Shown: positions 27,889 to 37,489, counted from the first letter of the stretch. The stretch: 64,000 bases of DNA from an uncultured Bacteroidales bacterium (GCA_900319645.1 ONPG01000004.1:1-64000), one strand, 5' to 3'. Notes: generated by a model from the letters alone, not told the origin. Translations and numbers: made by a program.

Positions 27889-29100
27889 TCATATCTCCAT
27901 CGCAAGGACCTTCTCGATGATAGGCGCCATGTCATAGTACTTATACTCTGCTAATCGGCCACCAAAGATTACATCCTTCTCCTGAGCGGCCAGAGCACGA
28001 TATTGCTCCGCCAAGGCATTATTACGCGCATCATTTACCGGGTAATAGGGTTCCATGCCGGGTTTGTACTCCGTGCTGTATTCCTCGCTCACGACCGTTT
28101 GGGGATAGTCATACACCGCTTGGCCGAACATCTCAAAATGCTTGTGTTCAATGACACGGGTGTATGGCACATCGTGCGAGGTGTAGTTGACAACCGCATT
28201 GCCTTGATAATTCGGTGTATCTTCTATGCGTGTTTTGAACGTTACCGTGCGCCAATCGAGGCGACCGAGTTTGTAGTCAAAGTATTCATCAATCGGGCCA
28301 GTATAGACAATTTTATCAGCAAGCGCAAAAGCAGCTTGCTTAAATGATGCAAATGGTGACGCTGCGCTTAATGATGAAATGATGAATGGATCATCGTGCA
28401 GATTAAAGAAGTCGCAGTTGGTCTTCGTCTCGACGCCTTCAAGGAGTTTGTCTATGAGGAGATTGTAACCGCCAATAGGGATTCCTTGATATAGGTCATT
28501 GAAATAGTTGTTGTCAAACACCATACGTACAGGAAGACGGCGGATGATAAATGCCGGCAGTTCCTTGCAATCACGCCCCCATTGTTTCTCCGTATATTCC
28601 TTGATAAGTTTCTGATAAATATCTTTTCCCACAAGGCACAATGCCTGCTCCTCCAGATTCTGCGGCTCACGGCCGTTGAGGGCTTTTACCGCCTCTGCTT
28701 TTTGTTCAGCTATACGCGCCTCCGCCTCCGCCGGTGTATGCACATCCGGCCACATGCGGTTGAACGTATTCATGTTGAACGGCAGGTTGTATAGCTCACC
28801 ATGATAGTTCGCTATCGGGCTGTTGGTATAACGGTTGAATGGCACCAGTGAGTTCACAAAGTCCCAGACCTCTTTGTTAGATGTATGGAATATATGCGCA
28901 CCGTATTTGTGCACATTGATAAGCCTCTCCCCTAGCCCCTCTCCCGCAGAGAGGGGGATATGTACGGGTTCGCAATAGACATTGCCGCCAAGATGGGGAC
29001 GTTTATCAATCACCAAGCATTTCTTGCCCGCCTGCTTTGCACGGTAAGCAAACGTCGCTCCGAACAATCCGGAACCGACTATCAAATAATCGTATTTCAT
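27889..29100 (-). CDS. glf: UDP-galactopyranose mutase
   Basis: 403 residues from the ATG giving KYDYLIVGSGLFGATFA, the FAD-binding GxGxxG start. Further family blocks are INVHKYGAHIFHT, FNRYTNSPIANYHGELYNLPF, EYTEKQWGRDCKELP, and KIVYTGPIDEYFDYKLG. It converts UDP-Galp to UDP-Galf in the cytosol. Two extra segments interrupt conserved blocks: EPVHIPLSAGEGLGERL near residue 45, before INVHKYG, and about 20 residues (IISSLSAASPFASFKQAAF) near residue 250. Both are encoded by palindromic repeats. The frame remains intact, so activity is likely but should not be assumed. Confidence 0.95.
   Translation of the reverse strand: MKYDYLIVGSGLFGATFAYRAKQAGKKCLVIDKRPHLGGNVYCEPVHIPLSAGEGLGERLINVHKYGAHIFHTSNKEVWDFVNSLVPFNRYTNSPIANYHGELYNLPFNMNTFNRMWPDVHTPAEAEARIAEQKAEAVKALNGREPQNLEEQALCLVGKDIYQKLIKEYTEKQWGRDCKELPAFIIRRLPVRMVFDNNYFNDLYQGIPIGGYNLLIDKLLEGVETKTNCDFFNLHDDPFIISSLSAASPFASFKQAAFALADKIVYTGPIDEYFDYKLGRLDWRTVTFKTRIEDTPNYQGNAVVNYTSHDVPYTRVIEHKHFEMFGQAVYDYPQTVVSEEYSTEYKPGMEPYYPVNDARNNALAEQYRALAAQEKDVIFGGRLAEYKYYDMAPIIEKVLAMEI
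28312..28392. repeat. Hairpin-word repeat inserted in frame in glf
   Basis: Stem AGCAAGC / GCTTGCT (28318-28324, 28334-28340) followed by AAATGATG, AAATGGTGA, TAATGATGAAATGATG words. The same words and stems occur in the intergenic repeats near 47 and 49 kb. Confidence 0.65.
28922..28962. repeat. GC-rich palindromic repeat inserted in frame in glf
   Basis: An 8-bp stem CCCCTCTC / GAGAGGGG (28936-28943, 28949-28956) preceded by CCTCTCCCCTAG. This CCCTCTCC-type palindrome is a different repeat class from the AATGATG type. A degenerate relative (AAGCCCCCACCCCACC, then GGAGAGAG) is at 52352-52381. Confidence 0.55.
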
Positions 29101-29177
29101 ATCAGATGGCATGATTGTTCGTATTGATTTTTATATTAACCATCGTCCACTTTTTTGTCAATTTCTAATCGTGCAAA

Positions 29178-30851
29178 TTATTTTTTGTGGAAAACGAATA
29201 GAATTCTCGCCAACCAGTTAGGTAAATTATATATAAAAGTCGCCCTACGCCATATACCACTTCTGCCATTAGTAAATATCAATTTTAGCCAAGATACCTG
29301 ATCAACATAGGACGAATATTTTTTAAATGTACCATTGTACGCATAAAACTGCGTTAATGCGCTTAGATAGTGCTTGTGTGGATAAACAAAAAATTGGGTG
29401 AGCGTTGGCATCGCAATGTGTTCGAAAATCTCATCAACATATTTCATCAACCCTAATTGAATGAGACTGTCTAAATATTTCAGAGTTAACGTCTCATGTT
29501 CTTTCTGCCAGTACTCAGCATTTTTTTGCCAACTATTTTCATTGTCATCTTCACGAGTAAAAACAGGTTGAGAGACATGATTTTCATCGAATGCATAATC
29601 AATAGTTTTAGGGAAATTGTTCATCGAGAAATAGTCCTCATACAATTGCCAGTTAGGTAATAGTCGAACCATCCCTGCGTGGTAAGACAGATATGCATGG
29701 TTTGCCTCACAATAATAAGGATTGAAATACCTCATCTCTTTAAGTGTATACATCTCGAAATAGTATCCGAATACCTCCTTATATCCTTTGTTCATTAGGA
29801 AATCACTCAAAAAGCGTTGAGTCTTACCCTGCGAGCGAACATCAACAATAGCAACCTTATCGGCCATTGTTGCAAGTCCTATTCGTTCGAAATATGCGAT
29901 TTTAGCCTTATCTTCTCCTTCGTATAATGATTTTCGTGAGACATATAGATATTGGACTCCCACTTGGGGAAATTGGTTTTTCAATTTTCCAGCAATACAA
30001 TATAACGGCCATGCATCGCGTGCACAGAAATACAATCGCTTAATTCCTCTTTGCTCGGCATCGCGCATCATACGACAAACCAGAGAGCAATAGAATGGTG
30101 CAATTATATCCAGCACAAAATCAGTATGTGTATTCCATTCTGTGCAATAATGCAAAGCACGTCCTAAACCGGCAAGGATGCTGGGATATTTGAATCCAAG
30201 CGAATAGTCATTGTCTATCCACTGTTGTTGATAAGGAGTATATGCGTGATTGATTAGCGTACATTTTATGCCTAATTTCTTTGGTGCTTTATAATCTCCC
30301 TGTTTATTATCTCCATAATGATGCCAATGGCGGAAAGAAGAAAGCCCTTCTTTCTCTTTGACGTACCGAAATAACTCGCCATTGTATTTGGCTGCATGAC
30401 ATTCGCAGCTCACATACAACGCATCGCCCTCTTGATAGAATCCATGCGCCCGCATCACATCAATCAAGAAAGCAGCAGACAAGTACATATCTGAGATGAA
30501 GATGATCTTATCCCCACTCTTGCGACATTCATTCACTTTGTCACGCATAGTTAAAACAGAAACAAGCATTTCTCGCTCTAATTCTTGCTCCAACTCGCAT
30601 AGTTCTTTCTTCGATTTTAAGAATGGATGCGACCAATCCATTTCCGCCCATATATCTTCAAGCGTGTAATGCGGATTCTCTGCCCAGAGTTTCTGCTCTG
30701 TCAAACGCCTTGCAGCTACAAACTCCTGTCTTGCCCACTCCGGTGGTTCATGCTCAAATGCCCGCAAAGAGAACACATCAAAGAAATTCTCCGGTGTCCC
30801 GCACTTGCGCACCAGACACGTATCAAATATGTCAAAAGATGATATTTTCAT
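29178..30851 (-). CDS. HAD-superfamily protein of the COG5610 type found in polysaccharide loci
   Basis: 557 residues. The HAD core is at the N-terminus: motif I SSFDIFDTCLVR (D7, D11), motif II IIFISDMYLSA near residue 118, motif III lysine in HAAKYNGELF near residue 153 and motif IV HHYGDNKQGDY near residue 178. The C-terminal ~330 residues (VQYLYVSRKSLYEG, VDVRSQGKTQRFL) are conserved in this family but of unknown function. Members sit in capsule or O-antigen clusters, sometimes fused to glycosyltransferases. The stop overlaps no gene; the start overlaps the upstream GT2 stop by four bases. Confidence 0.8.
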   Translation of the reverse strand: MKISSFDIFDTCLVRKCGTPENFFDVFSLRAFEHEPPEWARQEFVAARRLTEQKLWAENPHYTLEDIWAEMDWSHPFLKSKKELCELEQELEREMLVSVLTMRDKVNECRKSGDKIIFISDMYLSAAFLIDVMRAHGFYQEGDALYVSCECHAAKYNGELFRYVKEKEGLSSFRHWHHYGDNKQGDYKAPKKLGIKCTLINHAYTPYQQQWIDNDYSLGFKYPSILAGLGRALHYCTEWNTHTDFVLDIIAPFYCSLVCRMMRDAEQRGIKRLYFCARDAWPLYCIAGKLKNQFPQVGVQYLYVSRKSLYEGEDKAKIAYFERIGLATMADKVAIVDVRSQGKTQRFLSDFLMNKGYKEVFGYYFEMYTLKEMRYFNPYYCEANHAYLSYHAGMVRLLPNWQLYEDYFSMNNFPKTIDYAFDENHVSQPVFTREDDNENSWQKNAEYWQKEHETLTLKYLDSLIQLGLMKYVDEIFEHIAMPTLTQFFVYPHKHYLSALTQFYAYNGTFKKYSSYVDQVSWLKLIFTNGRSGIWRRATFIYNLPNWLARILFVFHKK

Positions 30852-31780
30852 AAATATAACAAGTATCTACGCTTCATATGATTAAGGACACGAAAATACA
30901 ACAATTCTAACCGCGAGTATGTTCTATTATACTTCCACAGATTCCTTATCTGCTGTTTGATTTTTTCGTCATTTATATCGGTTATTATCCATGGATTGGA
31001 ATACACTATATAATCCTCGCGAAACTTTGAAATGAAATAATGCTTTTCTATGTACTGTAACAATTCATAAAATCCTTGCGAATTAGAGCCATTTATAGAC
31101 TGCTTGCTCGTTACAACTCCCTCATGTCTTCTAAAATAACTAAGATGTTTATTGACAATAGTCACATCCCCTTGCTCAACCAATAACACCCAAAACCACC
31201 AATCACCCAGTCCAATATAAGATTTATAAATGTTATTTATTAACATAGCCTTTTCGCGTGAGAAGATTGCGCAACTCGCATTCATTATTGTATTATGCAA
31301 TGCTAAATAGTTTTTTATAAATCTTTTCCCTCTTACATATTGAGTCTTCCACTCTTTTGAATAATAGCCGGTAATATTTCCTATCTCATTTACATAAACC
31401 ACCGGTGCATATGCTAATACAATATTTGGCTTAATGGTATACGCCTTCACTAATTCCTCTAACATAGTCAATTCGCAATAATCATCGCTTTCTGCTATCC
31501 ATATGATTTCTCCTTTTGCGAGATTTATTCCTTTATCCCATTGTTTGAAAGTGTTCCCATAATTCGTTTCATTAACAACAATCTGAGACAAATGCGGATT
31601 ATTTTTGTAGCGGTTGATAACCTCCAAACTATTATCCGTAGAGCAATCGTCCAAGATAATCACCTCGAAATTCGGATATGTCTGTCCAAACACACTATCT
31701 AACCTCTGCTCCAGATACTGGGCATGGTTGTAGTTCGGTATTATCACCGATACAAACGGTTGTTTTTGTTCTGACGTCAT
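30848..31780 (-). CDS. Glycosyltransferase family 2
   Basis: 310 residues from the ATG giving MTSEQKQPFVSVIIPNYNHA; an in-frame TTG four codons earlier is less likely. ILDDCSTDNS is near residue 45, YGNTFKQWDKGINLAKGEII near residue 80, and the metal site IAESDDYCE near residue 103. The start is followed on the other strand by the AAA ATPase promoter, so this gene begins a minus-strand unit (GT2, HAD, perhaps glf). No convincing promoter was found for it. Confidence 0.88.
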   Translation of the reverse strand: MTSEQKQPFVSVIIPNYNHAQYLEQRLDSVFGQTYPNFEVIILDDCSTDNSLEVINRYKNNPHLSQIVVNETNYGNTFKQWDKGINLAKGEIIWIAESDDYCELTMLEELVKAYTIKPNIVLAYAPVVYVNEIGNITGYYSKEWKTQYVRGKRFIKNYLALHNTIMNASCAIFSREKAMLINNIYKSYIGLGDWWFWVLLVEQGDVTIVNKHLSYFRRHEGVVTSKQSINGSNSQGFYELLQYIEKHYFISKFREDYIVYSNPWIITDINDEKIKQQIRNLWKYNRTYSRLELLYFRVLNHMKRRYLLYL

Positions 31781-31876
31781 ATATTGTTTCAACTTATATT
31801 ACAATAATTTTAATTAACAGCGTATGACCATATTTTGATAAAAATGACGAATTTCTTGCTTATTTTTCAATTTTTT

Positions 31877-31908
31877 CTTGCATATTTAGCAAATTATTTG
31901 TACCTTTG
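31877..31908 (+). promoter_or_regulatory. Promoter of the plus-strand AAA ATPase gene
   Basis: CTTG (31877-31880) running into CATATTTAG, 20-nt spacer and TACCTTTG (31901-31908). It leaves a ~125-nt untranslated leader before the ATG. It is divergent to the GT2 gene on the minus strand. Confidence 0.82.
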
Positions 31909-32039
31909 CACCAAATTTTGTGTTATACACGACACACTAACAATAGAATTGTGTTTCCCGCAAGGAACAAAATATAAATAAATTTGCACCACATGAGACA
32001 CAAACGACTCGCTTTTGTATAACTAAACACATACCCAAT

Positions 32040-33239
32040 ATGGATAAATTATTTGCTCAACAAGACCGTTTACTATCGCAAACTCCTATGAAAATTATTA
32101 GGAAATGCGGCATGGACATCAATTGGAATGCTCGGATGATGGCGATCAGAGGCCCTAAAGGTATTGGTAAATCAACTCTTATAAAGCAATATATTCGTCA
32201 GCATTATAAGGCAGGGGACAAAACAGTACTCTATTGCTCAATGGACAATAACTATTTTGCAGACCATTCTATATTGAATCTGGCAGAAGAGTTTTATTTG
32301 AAGGGAGGAAAGCATCTGTTCATAGATGAGATACACAAATATGCCCATTGGAGTCGGGAGTTGAAAGAGATATACGATGTCTATCCGGACATGCAAGTGG
32401 TGATTAGTGGCAGTTCTTTACTGAGTTTGCAACAAGGCGAAGCAGACCTAAGCAGACGATGCATCAACCATGATTTTCAGGGCCTCAGTTTCCGGGAATA
32501 CTTGCAGTTCTACAAAGGAATCGACTTGCCCACATGCACATTGCAGAAGATGTTGGAAGATCCGTATCCATTCCTTGAAAGAGTATACGCTCAATGTAAG
32601 CCCATGGCTTTCTTCGACGACTATCTCTCATACGGTTACTACCCCTATTATATGGAAAATGAGATTGATTACTATTCCGTCATTAATTCCGTAATGGGTT
32701 ACGTGATTGATGATGAGTTACCGAGAATATGCGGAGTGGATTTGGAAAACACCCGTAAGATCCGTGCGCTAATGAATATCCTTGCTGCCGGCGAACCATA
32801 CGAAGTGGATATTTCGCGCATGTCTGTACAAAGCGGATTGCAACGAAAAACCATTTTGACGTATTTGAAGTACTTATCCGATGCAAAATTGGTCAATCTG
32901 TTATATAGCGACTATATCAATGTTAAGAAAATGCAAAAGCCGGACAAGATTTATATTGAGAACACGAACATGCTGAAAGCTTTAGCAACTCATCCTATAA
33001 AAGAAGGAACTTTGCGGGAAACATTTGCAATCAACCATTTAGCATTCACGCATTCAGTAGAATACGGCAAGCAGAAAGGAGATTTTGTAGTGGACGGCAA
33101 GTTCACAATCGAGGTGGGAGGCCAAGGCAAAACTACTAAACAAATTGCCAATGTACCCAATGCCTATATCTTGGCAGATGACATTGAATTTCCTATTGGA
33201 AATAAGCTACCACTTTGGATACTTGGCTTCCTGTATTGA
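32040..33239 (+). CDS. AAA_14/DUF4143 family ATPase
   Basis: 399 residues. Walker A is GPKGIGKST (38-46), Walker B KHLFIDEIHK (91-100) and sensor-like VVISGSSLL near residue 120. The C-terminal half has RKTILTYLKYLSDAKLV and IYIENTNML, typical of the DUF4143 nuclease-like/wHTH part. The family is abundant in gut Bacteroidales and of uncertain role, possibly mobile or toxin-related. It is the only plus-strand gene in the 3-49 kb polysaccharide block and has its own promoter and terminator, so it looks like a self-contained insertion beside a truncated acetyltransferase remnant. Confidence 0.88.
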   Translation: MDKLFAQQDRLLSQTPMKIIRKCGMDINWNARMMAIRGPKGIGKSTLIKQYIRQHYKAGDKTVLYCSMDNNYFADHSILNLAEEFYLKGGKHLFIDEIHKYAHWSRELKEIYDVYPDMQVVISGSSLLSLQQGEADLSRRCINHDFQGLSFREYLQFYKGIDLPTCTLQKMLEDPYPFLERVYAQCKPMAFFDDYLSYGYYPYYMENEIDYYSVINSVMGYVIDDELPRICGVDLENTRKIRALMNILAAGEPYEVDISRMSVQSGLQRKTILTYLKYLSDAKLVNLLYSDYINVKKMQKPDKIYIENTNMLKALATHPIKEGTLRETFAINHLAFTHSVEYGKQKGDFVVDGKFTIEVGGQGKTTKQIANVPNAYILADDIEFPIGNKLPLWILGFLY

Positions 33240-33272
33240 TTTTTATCAAAATATGTCAAAGATCTCGTTCCC

Positions 33273-33300
33273 AACCATCCACACGGGTGGTTGTTTTTAT
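33273..33300 (+). terminator. Rho-independent terminator after the AAA ATPase gene
   Basis: Stem AACCATCC / GGGTGGTT with loop ACAC and one wobble pair, followed by GTTTTTATTT. It lies 33 bp after the stop codon. Confidence 0.8.
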
Positions 33301-33332
33301 TTAATTATGCCAACACTCTGGCATTTTGGGGG

Positions 33333-33428
33333 TTACACCTTACTCACTTTCACCACTTTCGCGGGATTGCCGACGGCAACTGAATAGGCAGGAACTTCTT
33401 TGGTTACCACACTATTAGCTGCGATCAC
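33333..33428 (-). pseudogene. C-terminal remnant of a hexapeptide-repeat acetyltransferase
   Basis: On the minus strand, translation gives VIAANSVVTKEVPAYSVAVG followed by NPAKVVK and a stop. This is the conserved end of left-handed beta-helix (LbetaH) acetyltransferases. Only about 31 codons remain in frame; a stop codon lies 13 codons upstream of the first shown residue and no start or N-terminal part exists between here and the GT2 gene 25 bp away. The rest was probably lost when the ATPase gene entered or by recombination of the locus. Confidence 0.8.
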
Positions 33429-33452
33429 AGCATATAGTTGTATTGCATTCTC

Positions 33453-34349
33453 TTACCATCTATGCAAAATCAACACTTTATAACACTTGCAGATAATATG
33501 CCATACTATTTTATTATCAGCAATACTCATGCGAGTACGGAGATATTTATATATAGTTTCTCGTTTATTGCTACTAATCTTATATTCTTCGGGAAATTGA
33601 TAATATATATACATTAACGTAAGCGATTTTCTATATGCCGGAGAAATATTATCCATATTCGTAGATAAAGCATTATCACTTACTCGATATCTCACTAATT
33701 CTTTGTCTATAAAATCAAAATGCACTCCTGATTTAATAAGATTTATCCATCTTGGCCAATCGTCAAGTAATGGAATGCGTGCATCATACCGAACTCCAAG
33801 CTTTTCTACCATTTTTCTATTATAAAAATTGGTTGCTGCGGGTATGCAATTACCTTCAAATACCAATCTCTCATATTGTTGTTGTAAAGATAATGAAAAG
33901 AAATCATATCTAAACTGCGCATCTACGCGTTTTCTATTATCTTCTTTCCCACCAAATGTTTCACAACGAGAGAATATATATATAGCGGACGGATGCTTCC
34001 GTATATAATCTATATATGTGTGTATGCAGTCAGTTTTAAGGATGTCATCTCCCGCTATTCCTTTTATCCACTCACCACGACATGCCTTTTCTGCTCTTAA
34101 GATATTAGCCGATACACCTGTATTTTTATTAACCGTAAGCATTTTAGTTCTAGTAAAACGCTTACTATTTTGTTCCAACCATTTTTTACATATTTCTATT
34201 GTATTATCACTAGAGCAATCATCGGATATAATAAGTTCTATATTCTGATACGTTTGAGCTTTAATACTCTCAAGCGTTTCAATTACTGTTTTTCCAGAAT
34301 TATATGTGATAACCCTCACAGATACTAATGGATTTTGCTTATCTTCCAT
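33453..34349 (-). CDS. Glycosyltransferase family 2
   Basis: 298 residues from the ATG giving MEDKQNPLVSVRVITYNSG, which starts just after the aminotransferase stop; a start five codons earlier would overlap it. ISDDCSSDNT is near residue 42 and the acidic GIAGDDIL near residue 94 replaces the usual DxD. It is the last intact gene of the long operon descending from rfbF. Confidence 0.87.
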   Translation of the reverse strand: MEDKQNPLVSVRVITYNSGKTVIETLESIKAQTYQNIELIISDDCSSDNTIEICKKWLEQNSKRFTRTKMLTVNKNTGVSANILRAEKACRGEWIKGIAGDDILKTDCIHTYIDYIRKHPSAIYIFSRCETFGGKEDNRKRVDAQFRYDFFSLSLQQQYERLVFEGNCIPAATNFYNRKMVEKLGVRYDARIPLLDDWPRWINLIKSGVHFDFIDKELVRYRVSDNALSTNMDNISPAYRKSLTLMYIYYQFPEEYKISSNKRETIYKYLRTRMSIADNKIVWHIICKCYKVLILHRW

Positions 34350-34350
34350 A

Positions 34351-35472
34351 TCACTTGAACTCATTTACACATTCTACGACATACTCGATTTGTTCCCGTG
34401 TCATACACGGGCTAATCGGTAAGCTCAACTCGGTATCTGCGAGGTATTCTGTAATCGGCAAACATAATTGCGGAGTGTTCCAAACCTCTTCTGCATAGCA
34501 CTCTTGCTTATGCGGAGCAATGGGATAGTGAATGACAGTCCCTATCTCTTTTTCTGCTAAATAGTCGTGCAATGCATTACGCTTACCGTCCTTTACGATA
34601 ATCGGAAAGAGATGATACACATTATGAGCATCATCTAGCCGTTCCGGCAGCTCGATGAGCGGATTAGATATATGCTCGTAGTAATATGCGGCAACCTTCT
34701 GACGACACTTGATATCTTCGTTCAAATATTTGAGTTTAACATCCAAAATAGCAGCTTGTATCTCATCCAAACGACTATTTCGTCCACAATATTTGAAGAC
34801 GTATTTTTTCTGCGAGCCATAGTTAGCCAACGCACGAACTGCGGCCGCCAAATCCGGATTATTAGTGGTTACCGCTCCGGCATCGCCCAACGCACCGAGG
34901 TTCTTGCCCGGGTAGAACGAATGTCCCGCTGCATCGCCAATCGAGCCGGTGCGCTTGCCGTTAAAGCGGCAACCATGCGCTTGCGCATTATCCTCAATCA
35001 GTTTGAGGTTGTATTTCTTGCACAAATCGGCAATCCTATCCGTCATGGCATTACGGCCATAAAGATGAACGATGCATATAGCCTTGGTACGCTGAGTGAT
35101 GGCGGCTTCAATCAGCGAATCATCTATCTCTAGCGTCTCGCAGCGAGGTTCAATTAAAACCGGTTTGAGACCATTCTCAGTGATTGCCAAGATAGTGGCA
35201 ATATAGGTATTAGCAGGCACAATAACCTCATCACCAGGCTGCATGACTCCCAATTCGATGTATGCGCGGAATATCCATATCAATGCGTCCAAACCATTGG
35301 CACAACCAATGCAATACTTTGTGCCAATATATTCGGCATAATGCTGCTCGAATAACTCATTCTCCTTGCCTTGCAGATACCAACCGCCATCTATCACACG
35401 TCGTGTGGCCTCACGGATTTCCTCTCCGTGCATCGCGGTTACATCATGTAAACTCAAAAAAGGTACGTTCAT
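34351..35472 (-). CDS. DegT/DnrJ/EryC1 aminotransferase, FdtB/QdtB-like
   Basis: 373 residues, PLP-dependent sugar aminotransferase. The Schiff-base lysine is K190 in [17 protein letters not shown], and the cofactor-ring aspartate is D161 in [26 protein letters not shown] at the N-terminus is typical of 3-amino-3,6-dideoxyhexose enzymes (FdtB, QdtB). With the FdtA-like isomerase in the same operon, it should aminate C3 of a 3-keto-6-deoxyhexose to give Fuc3N- or Qui3N-type nucleotide sugars. The precise stereochemistry and nucleotide cannot be read from sequence. Confidence 0.92.
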   Translation of the reverse strand: MNVPFLSLHDVTAMHGEEIREATRRVIDGGWYLQGKENELFEQHYAEYIGTKYCIGCANGLDALIWIFRAYIELGVMQPGDEVIVPANTYIATILAITENGLKPVLIEPRCETLEIDDSLIEAAITQRTKAICIVHLYGRNAMTDRIADLCKKYNLKLIEDNAQAHGCRFNGKRTGSIGDAAGHSFYPGKNLGALGDAGAVTTNNPDLAAAVRALANYGSQKKYVFKYCGRNSRLDEIQAAILDVKLKYLNEDIKCRQKVAAYYYEHISNPLIELPERLDDAHNVYHLFPIIVKDGKRNALHDYLAEKEIGTVIHYPIAPHKQECYAEEVWNTPQLCLPITEYLADTELSLPISPCMTREQIEYVVECVNEFK

Positions 35473-35478
35473 ATTATC

Positions 35479-36141
35479 TTAGTCTTCTCTCATCGTTTTT
35501 AATAACTTAGCCGGAGTCCCAACATGTATCTCTTTTGCAGGCACATCCTTTGTAGCTAATGCTCTGGCTCCTACCATCGCATAATCGCCGACTTTTACAT
35601 ATGCCAGACATGCTGCACCTATCGCCATATCCGCACATACTCCCAAAGAAGAGTACCCTGTCATGATTGTTCCTACAGAACAATGGCATAATGGACCAGT
35701 CGTAACATTATGACCAATAGAGCAGTTCGCCATAATGAAAGTACATTTTCCCAATTTCGTCAAGGGACCTACATAACTCCCTGCCATTACCATACAACCG
35801 GGACCTATCTCAGTTTTAGACCCAATAAAAGCAGATTTATGAATGATAGTTGCTAAACGTTCATCTGGAATATTTACTTCGTTAAACATTTCCATCGTTT
35901 TTACGCTACGACCAACTAAATGGATTGCCCAACTGAAATAATAGTCGGTTTCTGCAAGCAAACGAGGTATATCTACCAATGTACCAATAACAGGATATCC
36001 ACAAACTTCAGTTTCATAATCATTGATAAAGCCCACGATCTCCCATTCAGTATCTCCATAACGATTGCGATTATCTTCTATGCAAGAAGCAACTACACCG
36101 CCATTACCTTCTCCACCTATAATTACTACCTTCTTACTCAT
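35479..36141 (-). CDS. PglD/NeuD-like sugar acyltransferase (LbetaH)
   Basis: 220 residues. The N-terminal Rossmann-like half starts KKVVIIGGEGNGGVVASCI, and the C-terminal half is a hexapeptide-repeat beta helix (IGPGCMVMAGSYVGP, GARALATKDVPAKEIHVG). NeuD/PglD proteins N- or O-acylate nucleotide-activated amino sugars. Sitting directly between the FdtB-like aminotransferase and a CitE/MaoC pair, it is the likely enzyme that acylates the 3-amino group. The start overlaps the CitE-like stop by four bases. Confidence 0.87.
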   Translation of the reverse strand: MSKKVVIIGGEGNGGVVASCIEDNRNRYGDTEWEIVGFINDYETEVCGYPVIGTLVDIPRLLAETDYYFSWAIHLVGRSVKTMEMFNEVNIPDERLATIIHKSAFIGSKTEIGPGCMVMAGSYVGPLTKLGKCTFIMANCSIGHNVTTGPLCHCSVGTIMTGYSSLGVCADMAIGAACLAYVKVGDYAMVGARALATKDVPAKEIHVGTPAKLLKTMRED

Positions 36142-37031
36142 TGTCTTCTCCTTTCTATCAAATTTTGTTTTTCAATAATATTTTGAGCCATCTTAAGCAT
36201 CGGAGGTCCGACAAACTTACCATTCATTAGAGCGACACCTTTCCCTTCTGCTTTGGCTTCATCACAGAGTGTCACCATCTCACGTGCCCATGCCACTTCT
36301 TCTTCGCTCGGAGAAAAATACTGATGTACCAGCGGCAACTCTTTCGGATTGAGTACCAACATTCCTTCAAAGCCTAATTTCTTAGCCAAAATAAGGTTGC
36401 GCTCCAGATCCTCCAGATTATGCACATCAATATGAACAGTATCAATAGGTGCCACCCCACATGCTCTGGCACCATTGACAATCATATTGCGAGCCCAGAA
36501 GATACTCTGCCCTTCCGGATCATGTTGACCATGCATATCGGATACATAATCCTCGCAGCCGAAAGCTACAGCCACCACACGATTGGGACACGCATTGCAA
36601 ATATCCGCTATATTCATCACTGCTCCAGTAGTCTCTATTAGAGGAATAACTTTAAATGTACCGATCGGTAATCCTTTTTCGTACTCGATTGTCTCGAGCA
36701 ATTTGCCTACAAAGTACACATCCTCGCCTTTGGTGGATTTCGGATACACAAATCCTGTTATTCCAGGGATTGTCAACTGATACAGATCACGCAACAATTC
36801 GCCACTCTCACGATCATTGACACGTGCAAAAACAACTTTCTCTTTTGTCTCAGCAATATTCTTCGCAAACTGTTTAATATTATCTCTTGCCGTTTGTTTG
36901 TCGCATTGAGGCACAGAGTCTTCAATATCCAATAGCAGAACATCCGCATCACGGCGAAGCGAACTCTCCAACAGATGTTGATTATGCGCAGGAACAAACA
37001 TCAAACTGCGCATCAAAAATGGCTGATTCAT
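36138..37031 (-). CDS. CitE-like (HpcH/HpaI family) acyl-CoA lyase
   Basis: 297 residues, TIM-barrel CitE family. RSLMFVPAHN carries the CoA-binding Arg; metal ligands lie in IPLIETTGAV and AFGCEDYVSD; the end GVALMNGKFVGPPMLKMA is typical of malyl-, citramalyl- and methylmalyl-CoA lyases. It cleaves or makes C-C bonds in 3-hydroxyacyl-CoA esters. It is translationally coupled (4-base overlaps) to a MaoC-like hydratase and to the acyltransferase, which suggests the pair prepares an unusual acyl-CoA for sugar N-acylation. That link is inference. Confidence 0.88.
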   Translation of the reverse strand: MNQPFLMRSLMFVPAHNQHLLESSLRRDADVLLLDIEDSVPQCDKQTARDNIKQFAKNIAETKEKVVFARVNDRESGELLRDLYQLTIPGITGFVYPKSTKGEDVYFVGKLLETIEYEKGLPIGTFKVIPLIETTGAVMNIADICNACPNRVVAVAFGCEDYVSDMHGQHDPEGQSIFWARNMIVNGARACGVAPIDTVHIDVHNLEDLERNLILAKKLGFEGMLVLNPKELPLVHQYFSPSEEEVAWAREMVTLCDEAKAEGKGVALMNGKFVGPPMLKMAQNIIEKQNLIERRRQ

Positions 37032-37489
37032 ACGTTACGCTTTTTTATTAACACATGTCTACGGAAAGATAACACATCTTGTCCGTTCTGATTACTTGCA
37101 ATCGTCTCAACATACACAATTCCCCTATCCTGCTTGGATTGCGATTCTCGTTTATCCAAAATCTTAGTACGTACATAGAGCGTATCATTAATAAACACAG
37201 GACCAAGATGTTTGATACTCTCGTAATCCAGATTGGCTATTGCCTTTCCACTGATATCCGGCACTGTCATACCTACGGCCAATGAGAATACTAACGTACC
37301 TACCACCAGTATCTTCCCGTGTTGATTTTGCTGTGCATAATCCAAATTGGTATGCACCGGATGATGATTCATCGTCATCAAAGAGAAGAAGTTATTATCG
37401 CTCTCGAAGATTGTCTTAGACAACGAGTGCTTTATCGTTTCGCCTACTACAAAATCTTCGTAATATAAGCCTAAAATAGACTGGGTCAT
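37028..37489 (-). CDS. MaoC-like dehydratase/hydratase
   Basis: 153 residues, single hot-dog domain. MTMNHHPVHTNLDYAQ near residue 40 matches the catalytic N-x-x-H pattern of (R)-specific enoyl-CoA hydratases and mesaconyl-CoA hydratase. DFVVGETIKHSLSKTIFESD and GKAIANLDYESIKHLGPVF are also family-like. It should add or remove water on an enoyl/3-hydroxyacyl-CoA. Four-base overlaps with the FdtA-like gene upstream and the CitE-like gene downstream place it firmly in the amino-sugar operon. Confidence 0.87.
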   Translation of the reverse strand: MTQSILGLYYEDFVVGETIKHSLSKTIFESDNNFFSLMTMNHHPVHTNLDYAQQNQHGKILVVGTLVFSLAVGMTVPDISGKAIANLDYESIKHLGPVFINDTLYVRTKILDKRESQSKQDRGIVYVETIASNQNGQDVLSFRRHVLIKKRNV

